Assembly: GCF_028553745.1 (NCBI RefSeq)
Contig: NZ_CP067129.1
Span: 664,501 to 728,500, forward strand
Length of the DNA: 64,000 nucleotides
Source of the DNA: Paracoccus seriniphilus
Lineage (GTDB): Bacteria; Pseudomonadota; Alphaproteobacteria; Rhodobacterales; Rhodobacteraceae
Reading direction: 5' to 3'
Position numbers and translations under genes: made by a program. Within the stretch, counting starts at the first letter, position 1, and each line of letters opens with the position of its first letter. Below the pieces are notes generated by a model. It ran no database searches. It was not told the DNA's origin and was given only the letters and a program-made list of their open reading frames with translations. This document shows, piece by piece, positions 8,328-17,709 of the stretch.

Positions 8328-9233
8328 TCAATATTTCTGTGGCACGTATAGATCGCGGGGCAGCACCTCGCGTTCGTAATCGGGGTTGAAGACCCGATCG
8401 GGCAGCTGAATGTCCTCATGTGGGACATCGGTATAGGGAAACAGGCTCAGCAGGTGGTTCATGCAGTTCAGGCGGGCGCGTTTCTTGTCATTGCCGGGAA
8501 CGATATACCATGGCGCTTCGGCAATATTCGTGCGCTCGAACATGTCTTCCTTGGCCTTGGTATAGGCCTCCCAGCGGACGCGGGACTGCAGGTCCATGGG
8601 TGACAGTTTCCACTGCTTCAACGGATCGTGAATGCGCATCAGAAAGCGCATCTGTTGTTCCTCATCCGTGACCGAGAACCAGTATTTCACCACCCGGATG
8701 CCCGAACGGACCAGCATGCGTTCGAATTCGGGAACATCCTGAAAGAACTGTTCGACCTGATCTTCATCGGCAAAGCCCATCACGCGCTCGACGCCGGCGC
8801 GGTTGTACCAGCTGCGGTCGAACAGCACGATTTCACCGCCGGCCGGCAGATGCGGCACATAGCGCTGGAAATACCATTGCGTCTTTTCGCGGTCCGAAGG
8901 GGCGGGCAGGGCGACCACACGGGCCACGCGCGGGTTCAGGCGCTGGGTGATGCGCTTGATTGCGCCACCCTTGCCAGCGGAATCGCGGCCTTCGAACAGG
9001 ACAACGACCTTTTCCTTGTGGTAGGACACCCAGTCCTGCAGCTTGATCAACTCGGACTGCAGGCGCAGCAATTCCTGAAAGTACAGCTTGCGGTCCATCT
9101 GGTCGGGGTGATGTCCACGATAGATGCGTTTGATCTCGGCGGACAGAACGGCATCTTCCAGCTCGATCTCGATATCTTCGTCCAGCGTGTCCTGAAGCTC
9201 GGCCTCAAGCCAGTCCTTGGGTGTTTCCTGCAT
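8328..9233 (-). CDS. ppk2: Polyphosphate kinase 2 family protein
   Basis: 301 residues. Walker A is GRDSAGKGG (residues 82-90), Walker B is the IVLFDRSWYNR block (about 135-145), and the lid region includes KQWKLSPMDLQSR. This is the single-domain PPK2 architecture that moves phosphate between polyphosphate and nucleoside mono- or diphosphates. Class I versus class III cannot be decided by eye. GGAGAGGACC precedes the ATG closely. The gene is probably monocistronic or co-transcribed with the TerB-like gene downstream (stop about 120 nt from that start). Confidence 0.93.
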   Translation of the reverse strand: MQETPKDWLEAELQDTLDEDIEIELEDAVLSAEIKRIYRGHHPDQMDRKLYFQELLRLQSELIKLQDWVSYHKEKVVVLFEGRDSAGKGGAIKRITQRLNPRVARVVALPAPSDREKTQWYFQRYVPHLPAGGEIVLFDRSWYNRAGVERVMGFADEDQVEQFFQDVPEFERMLVRSGIRVVKYWFSVTDEEQQMRFLMRIHDPLKQWKLSPMDLQSRVRWEAYTKAKEDMFERTNIAEAPWYIVPGNDKKRARLNCMNHLLSLFPYTDVPHEDIQLPDRVFNPDYEREVLPRDLYVPQKY

Positions 9234-9310
9234 GGTCCTCTCCGGTATGAGATCCCCCTTTAAGGCGGGAATGTAACGAATTTGCGGCCATGCCGCGGTT
9301 TTTCAGCTAT

Positions 9311-9820
9311 TCAGCGGTGGAAACGCGCCGCGCAGCTGCGTGTCACGGCCAGAACGAAACTCTGCCCGGTCCCGTCGACCGTGCCGCACCATTCGCCATT
9401 GGTGGTGAACAGGCTACGTGTGCCCCGTGCCGGTCGATAGGCAATGCGACGGCCGTTCACATCGAACAGGTTCAGCACTCCCCCCGCATTGCGCGCGTAA
9501 TAGCCCAGCACGCTGCCGTCGGCGGTGATGATCAGGCGCTTTTCATTGGCAGGGTTGGATGGCCGGTTGCCCCAGACCGACGAGGAATTGGCGGTATTCC
9601 CGGCCGAGTTCCACGATGCATGGGGCGAATTCGAGCGTTTCGATGGCTTGTTGTCAGGATGCCCCGGGCCAAGGTCAAAGGGCAGTTGCGTCTGGTCAAG
9701 GATGATCAGCGGTGCATCCGCCGCTGCGGAATGTGCTGTCGCCAGAAAGGCCAGCAGGACAAGGCGGATCAGGACGGTCACGGCGGCTCCTTGCTCGATG
9801 GGACGGTTCCTCTGTGACAT
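9311..9820 (-). CDS. Predicted secreted protein of unknown function
   Basis: 169 residues from the preferred ATG; an in-frame ATG at 9871 is less likely. The N-terminus is a plausible Sec signal: charged MSQRNRPIEQGAAV, then hydrophobic LIRLVLLAFLA, then the AHSAAADA cleavage region. The mature part has an Asn/Ser-rich stretch (HPDNKPSKRSNSP) and a C-terminal domain of short strands (ADGSVLGYYARNAGG, LFDVNGRRIAYRPARGTRSLF) with two cysteines that could form a disulfide. I do not recognise the family. Confidence 0.65.
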   Translation of the reverse strand: MSQRNRPIEQGAAVTVLIRLVLLAFLATAHSAAADAPLIILDQTQLPFDLGPGHPDNKPSKRSNSPHASWNSAGNTANSSSVWGNRPSNPANEKRLIITADGSVLGYYARNAGGVLNLFDVNGRRIAYRPARGTRSLFTTNGEWCGTVDGTGQSFVLAVTRSCAARFHR

Positions 9821-9857
9821 GGTGCGCGCATTGTCGCAAATCAAAGAGGGCGCAAGC

Positions 9858-10823
9858 CTAGCTCTGGACAAGGGCTGCGGTCAGCCTGTCCCATTCATCT
9901 CGGGTGCCCGGAATACCCAGCCGCAGCCAGCGATCGGAATAGGGGAAACGACGCGTCCAGATTTGGGCCCGCGCCAGACGGTCCTGCGCCGATTCAGCAT
10001 CCTTGGCATCATAAAGCCTGAACAGATGCGTGCCGCCCGCAGGCGTCCATCCCGCCTGACCGGCCAGACGATCCAGCCGCAGGCAGGCTTCGGAATGATA
10101 GACGATGGTCTCATCCGCCCAATGGGTGTCGGCCATGGCGGCCGCGCCGATCTCCAGCGCCGGGCCATTGACCGACCAGGGGCCGGCATATTCGGCGATA
10201 TCGGACAGCATCTCGGGCTTGGCGATGACAAAGCCCAGCCGCAGCCCGGCCAACCCCCAGAACTTGCCGAAGCTGCGCAGGATCAGGCCGTTTTCCGGGG
10301 CCTCGGGGGTCAGCGACAGGTCGGGGCGGGGATCGGCAAAGCTTTCATCCACCAGAAGGTGCCCGACCTTGCGGGCCAGTTTGGTCAGGAATTCGGGGCT
10401 CCATTCGCGCCCGTCGGGGTTGTTGGGATTGACGATCACCGCCAGGTCCGCCCCGGCCATGTCTTCGGGGTCCGCGACCTGCGTGACCTGCCAGCCTGCC
10501 TGCCCCAGGCTGGCGGCATGTTCATTGTAACTGGGTGACAGAACGGCAGCCCGTCCGCGGGGCAGGACGCGCGGGATCATCTGGATCGCGGCCGAGGCTC
10601 CGGCGACGGGCAGGATATGCCCGGGGTTGCAGCGAAACCATCTGGCCGCCGTTTCGATCAGCCGTTTCTGTGCTGTCGCGGTTGGCAATGCGCGCCAGGC
10701 AGCGTCGGACAGTTGCGCCACCGGCCAGGGGCGGCGGTTGATCCCGGTCGAAAGGTCGATCCAGTCCCCGGTTCCATAGTCGCGCTGCGCCTCGTCTATG
10801 TTCCCGCCATGGTCACGCGCCAT
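9858..10823 (-). CDS. cobC: Threonine-phosphate decarboxylase (CobC type)
   Basis: 321 residues, an aminotransferase class I/II fold. The N-terminus HGGNIDEAQRDYG and DLSTGINRRPWP match CobC/CobD enzymes that make (R)-1-amino-2-propanol phosphate for the cobalamin nucleotide loop. NPNNPDGREW and LLVDESFADPRP form the PLP pocket; RSFGKFWGLAGLRLGF carries the Schiff-base Lys. The start MARDHGG is preferred over an upstream ATG at 10883. No other cobalamin gene is nearby, so it is an orphan here, and no cobalamin riboswitch was recognised upstream. Confidence 0.85.
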   Translation of the reverse strand: MARDHGGNIDEAQRDYGTGDWIDLSTGINRRPWPVAQLSDAAWRALPTATAQKRLIETAARWFRCNPGHILPVAGASAAIQMIPRVLPRGRAAVLSPSYNEHAASLGQAGWQVTQVADPEDMAGADLAVIVNPNNPDGREWSPEFLTKLARKVGHLLVDESFADPRPDLSLTPEAPENGLILRSFGKFWGLAGLRLGFVIAKPEMLSDIAEYAGPWSVNGPALEIGAAAMADTHWADETIVYHSEACLRLDRLAGQAGWTPAGGTHLFRLYDAKDAESAQDRLARAQIWTRRFPYSDRWLRLGIPGTRDEWDRLTAALVQS

Positions 10824-11020
10824 CTTGTGATTCCCCTTATTTCCTGCCCCGTATCTGGTAGGAGAAGCCCCTCTGTCCTGCAATCTGTTAACGAATTTTT
10901 ACTTTACACCAGAGGCAATCCCGACCACGATATGTAGTGAGAACATACAGGAACCTATGCCCTGTATTGTATCGGAACCAAGGGTTAGCGGCGTCAGAAT
11001 CGCTCCCGCAGAGAGGCAGG

Positions 11021-11533
11021 ATGCAGGCTATGGCTCAGACGGATCATTTCATCGCCAGCGACGAGATTCATCCGATCGATATCGTCGAGGCGGTCGCAAC
11101 CCATCACGAATGGGATTTCGACCGTCTTGCCGATGATCAGATCGCCATGTCCGTCGAGGGGCAGTGGCGCAATTACTCGCTGACGCTGGCATGGTCCCCG
11201 CGCGAGGAGGTTCTGCGCCTGATCTGCACCTTTGACATGGATCCGCCCGCCGACCGGCTGTCGCGCATCTATGAGACGCTGAACCTGACCAATGACCAGG
11301 TCTGGGATGGCGGCTTTACCTTCTGGGCGCAACAGAGGTTGATGGTCTGGCGCTATGGGCTGGTGCTGGCGGGCGAATCCGTGGCCGCACCCGAGCAGAT
11401 CGACCAGATGATCCGCAATGCGCTGATCGCCTGCGAGCGTTTCTATCCCTCGTTCCAGCTGGTCGGCTGGGGCGATACCGAGCCGGGAGCCGCACTGGAC
11501 ATCGCCTTGGGCGAGGCCTACGGACGGGCCTAG
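11021..11533 (+). CDS. YbjN domain-containing protein
   Basis: 170 residues from the ATG at 11021; the in-frame ATG at 11030 is an equally good start given the GAGAGGCAGG tract at 11011-11020. The PIDIVEAVATHHEWDFDR opening, the QIAMSVEGQWRNYSLTLAW strand region and the FYPSFQLVGWGDTEP end are typical of the rhodobacteral YbjN family. These are cytoplasmic proteins related to type III chaperone folds, with regulatory roles suggested in enterobacteria. It lies 36 nt upstream of proC on the same strand and may be co-transcribed with it. Confidence 0.85.
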   Translation: MQAMAQTDHFIASDEIHPIDIVEAVATHHEWDFDRLADDQIAMSVEGQWRNYSLTLAWSPREEVLRLICTFDMDPPADRLSRIYETLNLTNDQVWDGGFTFWAQQRLMVWRYGLVLAGESVAAPEQIDQMIRNALIACERFYPSFQLVGWGDTEPGAALDIALGEAYGRA

Positions 11534-11569
11534 GGGCGGCCTGCCCCGGTCAGCATAATGGGGAAGCGG

Positions 11570-12385
11570 ATGAGCGATTTCGAGGACATCAACACACGCG
11601 GACTGGTTCTGGTTGGATGCGGCCGCATGGGCGGCGCGATGCTGAAAGGCTGGCTGTCGCGCGGATTGCAACCCGGTTCTGTCACGGTGATCGACCCGAG
11701 GCTTGCGCCGGAATGGCAGGACAAGGGGCTGCGCGTCAATCAGCCCTTGCCCGAAAATCCGGCCGTGATGGTTCTGGCCGTCAAGCCGCAGATGATGGCC
11801 GATGCCCTTGGAGGTGTTCCTAGGCTGAGCGACACGCTGGTCGTCTCGGTTGCCGCCGGGACCACCATCGACACCTTCGAACGCAGTTTTCCCGATGCGC
11901 CCATCGTGCGGGTGATGCCCAATACGCCGGCCGCCATCGGACAAGGGATCTCGGCCTTGATCGGCAATGGCCTCGCCACTGCCGCGCATCTGGATACCGC
12001 CGAAACCCTGATGAGTGCGGTCGGTCGGGTCGTCCGGCTTGACAGCGAAGATCAGATGGATGCCGTCACCGGCCTGTCGGGCAGTGGTCCGGCCTATGTC
12101 TTCCACATGATCGAGGCGATGGCCAAGGCTGGCGAGGCGCAGGGCCTGTCACCGGAACTGTCGCTGGAACTGGCGCGGATGACCGTTGCCGGGGCCGGGG
12201 CGCTGGCCGTGGATGCCGATGAGGACCCGGCCGTCCTGCGCGAGAATGTGACCTCGCCCGGCGGCACGACCGCAGCGGGGCTGAAGGTGCTGATGGACCC
12301 GGAAAACGGCCTGCCGCCACTGATGCGGCGCACTGTTGCCGCCGCGACCGAACGGGGGCGTGAACTGGGCAAGGGTGCGGCATGA
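11570..12385 (+). CDS. proC: Pyrroline-5-carboxylate reductase
   Basis: The last step of proline synthesis: NAD(P)H reduction of pyrroline-5-carboxylate. 271 residues from the ATG at 11570; an in-frame ATG at 11558 would add four. The Rossmann glycine motif [14 protein letters not shown] opens the protein, [14 protein letters not shown] is the conserved NADP/P5C segment, and the C-terminal [18 protein letters not shown] block (here [17 protein letters not shown]) plus [17 protein letters not shown] are the family signature. Its stop overlaps csaA by 4 nt. Confidence 0.95.
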   Translation: MSDFEDINTRGLVLVGCGRMGGAMLKGWLSRGLQPGSVTVIDPRLAPEWQDKGLRVNQPLPENPAVMVLAVKPQMMADALGGVPRLSDTLVVSVAAGTTIDTFERSFPDAPIVRVMPNTPAAIGQGISALIGNGLATAAHLDTAETLMSAVGRVVRLDSEDQMDAVTGLSGSGPAYVFHMIEAMAKAGEAQGLSPELSLELARMTVAGAGALAVDADEDPAVLRENVTSPGGTTAAGLKVLMDPENGLPPLMRRTVAAATERGRELGKGAA

Positions 12386-12714
12386 CCATCAGCTTCGAGG
12401 ATTTCGAAAAGGTTGATATCCGCGTCGGCACGATCATCCGTGCCGAACCCTTTCCTGAGGCCCGCAAGCCCGCCATCAAGCTGTGGGTGGACCTGGGTGA
12501 ACTGGGCAGCCGGAAGTCTTCGGCGCAGATCACCCGCCACTACGATGTCGACAGCCTGATCGGCAGGCAGGTGATGTGCGTGGTGAATTTTCCGCCGCGG
12601 CAGATTGGCCCCTTCATGTCCGAGGTTCTGGTGCTTGGCGTGCCTGATGCAGACAGGGAAGTGGTCCTGATCGGTCCTGACAAGACGGTTCCCAATGGTG
12701 GCAGGCTGTTCTGA
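12382..12714 (+). CDS. csaA: CsaA-type tRNA-binding / chaperone-like protein
   Basis: 110 residues, a stand-alone OB-fold tRNA-binding domain. [35 protein letters not shown] and the C-terminal PNGGRLF match CsaA, which in Bacillus subtilis was linked to protein export. The ATGA overlap with proC and the one-base TGATG overlap with the next gene indicate a tightly coupled three-gene operon. Confidence 0.92.
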   Translation: MTISFEDFEKVDIRVGTIIRAEPFPEARKPAIKLWVDLGELGSRKSSAQITRHYDVDSLIGRQVMCVVNFPPRQIGPFMSEVLVLGVPDADREVVLIGPDKTVPNGGRLF

Positions 12715-13664
12715 TGAGGGTGCTGGTCACGCGTCCGATGACGGATCGGGCAAGGAAATCCATCGAGGCACGCTTTCATGCGGAATTTCGCGACAACAGT
12801 CCGCTGGACGAGGCTGCCGCGGCGCAGGCGCTGCGTGACTATGACGCGATCATCCCGACATTGGGCGATGCCTTCAACGCGGGTGCCTTTTCAGGCGAGG
12901 GGCTGCGCTGCCGGATTCTCGCGAATTTCGGCGCGGGCTATAACCATATCGACGTTCAGGCCGCGCGGAAGGCGGGCATCGCGGTGACGAATACGCCCGA
13001 TGTCGTGACCGAGGCCACGGCGGATATCGCCCTGACGCTGATCCTGATGACCATGCGGCGGGCCAGTGAAGGCGAGGCCATGCTGCGCGCCGGGCAGTGG
13101 CAGGGTTGGCATCCGACGCAATTGCTGGGTGCCCATGTCAGCGGAGCAACCGTCGGCATTATCGGCATGGGCCGGATCGGCAAGGCCATCGCGCGGCGTT
13201 GCCATCTGGGCCTTGGGATGCGGGTCGTGTTTCACAACCGCTCGACCGTCTCATCGCTGGATATTCCCGCGCGGCAGATGCCCGGCTTGGACGAGATGCT
13301 GCAGGAATGCGATATCGCGGTCGTGGCCGTGCCGGGCGGTGCGGGCACCCGCCACATGATCGGGGCGTCACAATTGCACGCTTTGGGGCCGCGCGGCTTC
13401 CTGATCAATATTGCCCGTGGCGATGTGGTCGAAGAAGACGCGCTGATTGCGGCCCTGACGTCGGGCACGATCGCGGGTGCGGGGCTGGATGTCTATGAAA
13501 ACGAGCCGGTGGTCCCGCAAGCCCTGATCAAGGCCCCCAATACGACGCTGTTGCCGCATCTGGGTACGGCCACGGAATCCGCCCGGACCGCCATGGCGCA
13601 GCGCGCGCTGGAGAACCTCGTCGCATTCACCGAAGGGCGCCCCCCTCGCGATCTGGTGAACTGA
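12714..13664 (+). CDS. D-isomer-specific 2-hydroxyacid dehydrogenase (glycerate/glyoxylate reductase-like)
   Basis: 316 residues. The NAD(P)-binding site is TVGIIGMGRIGKAIARR; catalytic Arg lies in NIARGDVVEEDAL, Glu in DVYENEP, and His in LLPHLGTATESAR. The sequence after the glycine motif (VVFHNRS) has a basic residue after the second strand, which hints at NADPH preference. It starts on the last base of the csaA stop. Substrate (hydroxypyruvate or glyoxylate versus others) cannot be fixed from sequence. Confidence 0.9.
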   Translation: MRVLVTRPMTDRARKSIEARFHAEFRDNSPLDEAAAAQALRDYDAIIPTLGDAFNAGAFSGEGLRCRILANFGAGYNHIDVQAARKAGIAVTNTPDVVTEATADIALTLILMTMRRASEGEAMLRAGQWQGWHPTQLLGAHVSGATVGIIGMGRIGKAIARRCHLGLGMRVVFHNRSTVSSLDIPARQMPGLDEMLQECDIAVVAVPGGAGTRHMIGASQLHALGPRGFLINIARGDVVEEDALIAALTSGTIAGAGLDVYENEPVVPQALIKAPNTTLLPHLGTATESARTAMAQRALENLVAFTEGRPPRDLVN

Positions 13665-13681
13665 TCGGTCCCGAGATTTCT

Positions 13682-13706
13682 GGAACTCTGACCGCTGCCA
13701 TTCGTT
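13682..13706 (+). promoter_or_regulatory. ECF-type (EcfG-like) promoter of csbD
   Basis: GGAAC at 13682-13686 and CGTT at 13703-13706 are separated by exactly 16 nt. This matches the consensus of general-stress-response (EcfG) promoters in Alphaproteobacteria, GGAAC-N16/17-CGTT. It would start transcription near 13713, leaving a short leader before the AAGGAGG at 13733. A CsbD stress protein is a fitting target. Assignment is by motif only. Confidence 0.6.
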
Positions 13707-13744
13707 GACCGGCCATACAACGCATGCAGTCTAAGGAGGACGAC

Positions 13745-13945
13745 ATGAACTGGGACATCGTAAAAGGCAAGTGGCAGCAACTCAAAGGCTCGGCTCAGGA
13801 AAAATGGGGCGAACTGACCAATGACGATCTGGATCAGATCGAAGGAAACAAGGACCAGCTGGCCGGCAAGCTGCAGGAAAAATACGGCTGGTCCAAGGAA
13901 CAGGCCGAGCGCGAGATCGACGACCATTTCTCGGACAAGGTCTAG
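13745..13945 (+). CDS. CsbD-like stress protein
   Basis: 66 residues, highly charged. MNWDIVKGKWQQLKGSAQEKWGEL and DDLDQIEGNKDQLAGKLQEKYGWSKEQAEREIDDH are the CsbD family consensus. Such proteins are induced in general stress responses; their biochemical role is unknown. A strong TAAGGAGGA at 13732-13740 sets the start at 13745 and excludes the in-frame ATG at 13724, which lies upstream of that site. It is flanked by an ECF-like promoter and a strong terminator, so it is a stand-alone unit. Confidence 0.93.
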   Translation: MNWDIVKGKWQQLKGSAQEKWGELTNDDLDQIEGNKDQLAGKLQEKYGWSKEQAEREIDDHFSDKV

Positions 13946-13968
13946 GACTGTTCCACAACAGATCGACA

Positions 13969-13994
13969 GGGCCCGGCGATTGCCGGGCCTTTTT
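13969..13994 (+). terminator. Intrinsic terminator after csbD
   Basis: A 9-10 bp GC-rich stem (13969-13977 with 13982-13990, one G-T pair) with a four-base GATT loop is followed by TTTTT. It lies 23 nt after the csbD stop and is clearly Rho-independent on the plus strand. Confidence 0.9.
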
Positions 13995-14106
13995 CGTGGC
14001 GGTCATGGCCTGTGCTCACGCGGGGGATCGCGCGGGGATTTCAATTTGCCCGATGTGCGGCTAAGGACCGTCTTGAGACCGTGTCCGTCCATCATGGAGC
14101 GCGCCG

Positions 14107-15084
14107 ATGCTATATGGCTATGTCACAAGGGACGGGCGCATCGCTCAGTTGAAGCGCGATGCCGATCTCGCAGAGGCGATCTGGATCGACATGATCCAGC
14201 CCACGGATGCCGAGATCGCCTGTCTGCGAGATCTGGGCGTCGCGGTGCCCTCGCTTGCCGATATGGAAGAGATCGAAATCTCGAACCGACTCTATCGCGA
14301 GAACGGCATGGAATACATGACCGCGGTTCTGCCGGGGGATCGGGCGGATGGAATCCGCGCGGCCATGCCGGTTACCTTCATCCTGTCAGAGAAACGCCTG
14401 GTGACGGTGCGCCACCACTCGCCGCGCCCCTTCCTGACATTCCCGGAGCGGGCCGAGCGATCGACCCTGGGGTGTTCCAATGCCGACCGGCTGTTCGTCG
14501 GGCTTCTGGAAGAAATCATCGCGCGGTTGGCAGATATTCTCGAGGCATCAGGGCGGCTGCTGGATGAAACCAGCGGGGCTGTCTTCGAACGCCGCACCGG
14601 GATGGGGCAAGCCGGCAAGGGCAGCGCCGAAAGGCTGCAGCAGGCGCTGCGGGTTGTCGGACGCGAGGCCGAGCTGATGGCGCGGGTGCGGCTGGGCCTG
14701 CTCAGCATCGAGCGCATCCTGGCCTTCAGCCTGGCCACCGCCACCGAGCGGCGCGAAGGCAACAAGCTGCGTCCGGTCATCAAGGCGCAGTTGCGCGACG
14801 TTCAGGCGCTGGAGGTTCATGCCGATTTCCTGTCGTCCCGGGTCAGCCTGACCGTGGACACGATCCTTGGCATGATCAATCTGGAACAGAACAATACCGT
14901 GCGGATCCTGTCGGTGATCGCCGCGCTGTTCCTGCCGCCGACGTTGATCGCCAGCATGTACGGGATGAACTTTGCCAATATGCCCGAGCTGGACAAGTCC
15001 TGGGGCTATCCGATGGCGCTGGGCCTGATGCTGGGCACGTCGGTCGCGACCTGGCTGTTCCTGCGCTGGAAAAACTGGCTGTAG
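14107..15084 (+). CDS. corA: CorA family divalent-cation (magnesium) transporter
   Basis: 325 residues. A large cytoplasmic N-domain rich in charged helices is followed by two C-terminal membrane segments. The pore signature appears as MYGMNF in LIASMYGMNFANMPELD between them, and the protein ends in a short basic cytoplasmic tail (RWKNWL). It starts 161 nt after csbD behind a terminator and GGAGCG. It converges with arsH. Confidence 0.92.
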   Translation: MLYGYVTRDGRIAQLKRDADLAEAIWIDMIQPTDAEIACLRDLGVAVPSLADMEEIEISNRLYRENGMEYMTAVLPGDRADGIRAAMPVTFILSEKRLVTVRHHSPRPFLTFPERAERSTLGCSNADRLFVGLLEEIIARLADILEASGRLLDETSGAVFERRTGMGQAGKGSAERLQQALRVVGREAELMARVRLGLLSIERILAFSLATATERREGNKLRPVIKAQLRDVQALEVHADFLSSRVSLTVDTILGMINLEQNNTVRILSVIAALFLPPTLIASMYGMNFANMPELDKSWGYPMALGLMLGTSVATWLFLRWKNWL

Positions 15085-15086
15085 TG

Positions 15087-15108
15087 GCGCATCCCCTGCG
15101 GGATGCGC
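15087..15108. terminator. Terminator-like hairpin between corA and arsH
   Basis: A 9-bp perfect stem (15087-15095 with 15100-15108) with a CTGC loop lies 2 nt after the corA stop and 6 nt before the arsH stop on the other strand. Only a weak T-rich stretch (TCTTT) follows on the plus strand. It probably serves both converging genes. Confidence 0.6.
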
Positions 15109-15114
15109 GGTCTT

Positions 15115-15828
15115 TCAGACGGCCTTGGACAGGTTGACCCGCGCCGAAAGGGCGGCATGGCTTTCCACGCGTTCGGAATAGCGATCCACCAGATGGTCGC
15201 GAATGTCGCGTGTCAGCACGGTGAATTTGGCCAGTTCCTCCATCACATCCGCGATGCGGTTGTAATAGGGCGAGGGCTTCATGCGGCCATTCTCGTCGAA
15301 TTCGTCCCATGCCTTGGCGACCGAAGACTGATTGGGAATGGTCAGAAGCCTCATCCAGCGGCCCAGAACGCGCAGCTGGTTCACGGTATTGAAGCTCTGG
15401 CTGCCACCGCAGACCTGCATCACCGCAAGGGTCTTGCCCTGCGTCGGACGCACGCCGCCCAGAGACAGCGGGATCCAGTCGATCTGGGTCTTCATCACGC
15501 CCGACATCGCGCCGTGGCGTTCAGGTGATGACCAGACCATGCCATCGCACCATGTGACCAGATCGCGAAGTTCGGCGACCTTCGGGTGATCAGCCTCGCA
15601 GGCATCGGCCAGCGGCAGGCCATGGGGGTCATAGATATGGGTCTCCACGCCATAGGCATTCAGGATCCGCGCGGCTTCCTCGGCGGCGAAACGCGAAAAG
15701 CTGCGCTCGCGCAGGGAGCCATAGAGCAGCAGGATGCGCGGGGGCGAGCTGTCGCGTTGGGCGGGAAACAGCTTGGCAGGGTCGATGGCCTCGAAGGCCT
15801 CGGGCTGGATATTCGGCAAATCAGACAA
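15115..15828 (-). CDS. arsH: ArsH NADPH-dependent FMN reductase / organoarsenical oxidase
   Basis: 237 residues from a TTG start. [26 protein letters not shown] is the flavodoxin-like FMN site of ArsH, and [23 protein letters not shown] is its second signature. The TTG at 15828 gives the expected N-terminus [14 protein letters not shown], has AAGGAAAG upstream, and overlaps the arsC stop by 8 nt; the ATG at 15915 would lie deep in arsC and add unrelated sequence. ArsH proteins oxidise trivalent organoarsenicals. It is last in an acr3-arsC-arsH unit. Confidence 0.9.
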   Translation of the reverse strand: MSDLPNIQPEAFEAIDPAKLFPAQRDSSPPRILLLYGSLRERSFSRFAAEEAARILNAYGVETHIYDPHGLPLADACEADHPKVAELRDLVTWCDGMVWSSPERHGAMSGVMKTQIDWIPLSLGGVRPTQGKTLAVMQVCGGSQSFNTVNQLRVLGRWMRLLTIPNQSSVAKAWDEFDENGRMKPSPYYNRIADVMEELAKFTVLTRDIRDHLVDRYSERVESHAALSARVNLSKAV

Positions 15829-16240
15829 CGGGCTTTCCTTCCTGATCCGGAATCGTTTCGCCGTTTTCCTTGTGCAGGGGGGCGGCGGGTTCTTGCTCCA
15901 GCAGGTCCAGAACAAGTTCTGCGGGGCGGCACAAGCGGACCCCCTTGGGAGAGGCGACGATCGGTCGGTTCACCAGAACCGGATGGGCCAGCATGGCCTC
16001 CAGAATGGTTTCATCGGACACGCCGTCGTCAAGCAGGCCCATTTCAGCGGCGGGCGAGCGCTTGTCGCGCAACGCCTGTCGCGGAGTCAGATCTGCCGCC
16101 GCGAAGAGTGCCAGCAGCTGCGGGCGGGTCCAGCCTTCGTCCAGATAGTTCACGACGACCGGATCGGCGCCCGAGGCGCGGATCATGGCCAGCACCTTGC
16201 GTGATGTGCCACAGGAGGGGTTGTGGTGAATGACGATCAT
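15821..16240 (-). CDS. arsC: Arsenate reductase (glutaredoxin type)
   Basis: 139 residues. [17 protein letters not shown] holds the catalytic Cys (residue 10) in the plasmid-R773 ArsC pattern, so arsenate is reduced with glutathione/glutaredoxin. The RSPAAEMGL and [13 protein letters not shown] segments carry the expected oxyanion-binding arginines. The start overlaps the acr3 stop by 4 nt and the end overlaps arsH by 8 nt. Confidence 0.93.
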   Translation of the reverse strand: MIVIHHNPSCGTSRKVLAMIRASGADPVVVNYLDEGWTRPQLLALFAAADLTPRQALRDKRSPAAEMGLLDDGVSDETILEAMLAHPVLVNRPIVASPKGVRLCRPAELVLDLLEQEPAAPLHKENGETIPDQEGKPVV

Positions 16241-17289
16241 GATTGCACCTCGGGGAAGTTTGGACGGGTCCGGTTGGCGAAGGCGACAAGGGACAGCATC
16301 ACGGGCACTTCGACCAGCACGCCGACCACGGTGGCCAATGCCGCGCCGGAATTCAGACCGAACAGGCTGATGGCGACGGCCACGGCCAGTTCAAAGAAAT
16401 TCGACGTGCCGATCATGGCGCAGGGCGCGGCAATCCGATGGGGCACCTTCAGCGCATAGGCTGCGCCATAAGCCAGGGCGAAGATGCCATAGCTCTGGAT
16501 CACGATGGGCACGGCGATCAGCAGGATGATCAGCGGACGGTTCAGGATGATCTCTCCCTGCAGGCCGAACAGGATGGCAACCGTGGCGATCAGGCCAATG
16601 ATGGACAGCGGCTTGATGCGCGCCGAAAAACTGTCGATGGCCTGCTGCGATCCCAATGCGCGGCGCGTCAGCATGCCCGCGATCAGCGGCAGCACCACGT
16701 AAAGCAGCGTCGCCAGAACCAGCGTTTCCCAGGGCACGGTGATATCGGTGACACCCAGTAGAAAGGCGACGATCGGCGCAAAGGCGACGACCATGATCAG
16801 ATCATTCACCGAGACCTGCACCAGCGTATAGGTGGCATCGCCACGGGTCAGCTGCGACCAGACGAAGACCATGGCCGTGCAGGGCGCGGCGCCCAGCAGG
16901 ATCAGACCGGCGATATATTGGGCCGCATCCTCGGGCGCGATCCAGGGCGCGAAGACATGATCGAAGAACAGCACCGCCAGAAGCGCCATGCTGAAGGGCT
17001 TGATCAGCCAGTTCACGGCAAGGGTGATCAACAGGCCGCGCGGCTGGCGGGCAACTCCGACGACAGCGCCGAAATCGACGCTGACCATCATCGGATAGAC
17101 CATCGCCCAGATCAGCACGGCCACGACCAGATTGATCGAGGCGATCTCGGCGCTGGCAATGGCATCGACCAGACCGGGGGCGAAACTGCCAATCGCGATG
17201 CCGGAAATCATGGCCAGCGCGACCCAGAGGGTCAGATAGCGTTCGAATATGCCCAGACTGTCGGTGTCGGGGGCTGTGGTGTCGGTCAT
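16237..17289 (-). CDS. acr3: ACR3 family arsenite efflux permease
   Basis: 350 residues with about ten hydrophobic segments. The hallmark [19 protein letters not shown] contains the essential membrane Cys of Acr3, and [21 protein letters not shown] is the second conserved helix. It exports arsenite using the proton-motive force. It starts 87 nt downstream of the arsR stop on the same strand and is the first gene of the coupled acr3-arsC-arsH unit. Confidence 0.93.
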   Translation of the reverse strand: MTDTTAPDTDSLGIFERYLTLWVALAMISGIAIGSFAPGLVDAIASAEIASINLVVAVLIWAMVYPMMVSVDFGAVVGVARQPRGLLITLAVNWLIKPFSMALLAVLFFDHVFAPWIAPEDAAQYIAGLILLGAAPCTAMVFVWSQLTRGDATYTLVQVSVNDLIMVVAFAPIVAFLLGVTDITVPWETLVLATLLYVVLPLIAGMLTRRALGSQQAIDSFSARIKPLSIIGLIATVAILFGLQGEIILNRPLIILLIAVPIVIQSYGIFALAYGAAYALKVPHRIAAPCAMIGTSNFFELAVAVAISLFGLNSGAALATVVGVLVEVPVMLSLVAFANRTRPNFPEVQS

Positions 17290-17376
17290 GGCGGGCTCAT
17301 TCTTTGGACGTTGAGAGCATGTCTTGGCGCGCGGCGGGATTTTCCTGATCGGCGCGGATCACGGGAAACAGGCAGA

Positions 17377-17709
17377 TCAGCATTCGCAGGCGATCTGGTC
17401 CAGCAGCGGACGGCACAGTTCCGCCTGCCCGCCGCAGCAATCCTGAAGCAGGTAGGACATCAGGTCGCGCATTGCGTTCATCTGCGCGAAATAGCGGATC
17501 GAGCGGCCCTCACGCGTGGATCGCACCAATCCGGCGGCGGCCAGGATGTTGAGATTGTTTGACAGTGTATTGGCACGGATTCCGGCCTGTTTGGCGATGT
17601 CGCCAGCGGCCAGACCGTCGGGGCCGGCCTGAATCAGCAGCCGGAAGACATCCAGCCGCAGGTCATGGGCAAGTGCGGACAGGCAGGTGAGAGCATTTAT
17701 CTTTTCCAT
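17377..17709 (-). CDS. arsR: ArsR family arsenic-responsive repressor
   Basis: 110 residues, a winged-helix domain: LSALAHDLRLDVFRLLIQAG then AGIRANTLSNNLNILAAAGLV. The C-terminus has CC at residues 91-92 and another Cys at 99, a vicinal pair plus a third thiol reminiscent of the C-terminal As(III) site (C95, C96, C102) of Acidithiobacillus ferrooxidans ArsR, plus C108 and C110. The classical alpha-3 ELCVCDL site is absent. The ATG lies inside a perfect inverted repeat (17701-17730). An upstream in-frame ATG at 17937 would run into fpr and is rejected. Confidence 0.9.
   Translation of the reverse strand: MEKINALTCLSALAHDLRLDVFRLLIQAGPDGLAAGDIAKQAGIRANTLSNNLNILAAAGLVRSTREGRSIRYFAQMNAMRDLMSYLLQDCCGGQAELCRPLLDQIACEC

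Noticed and set aside
10824..11020. Cobalamin riboswitch next to cobC
   Set aside because: No conserved B12-box element was found in the upstream region on either strand.
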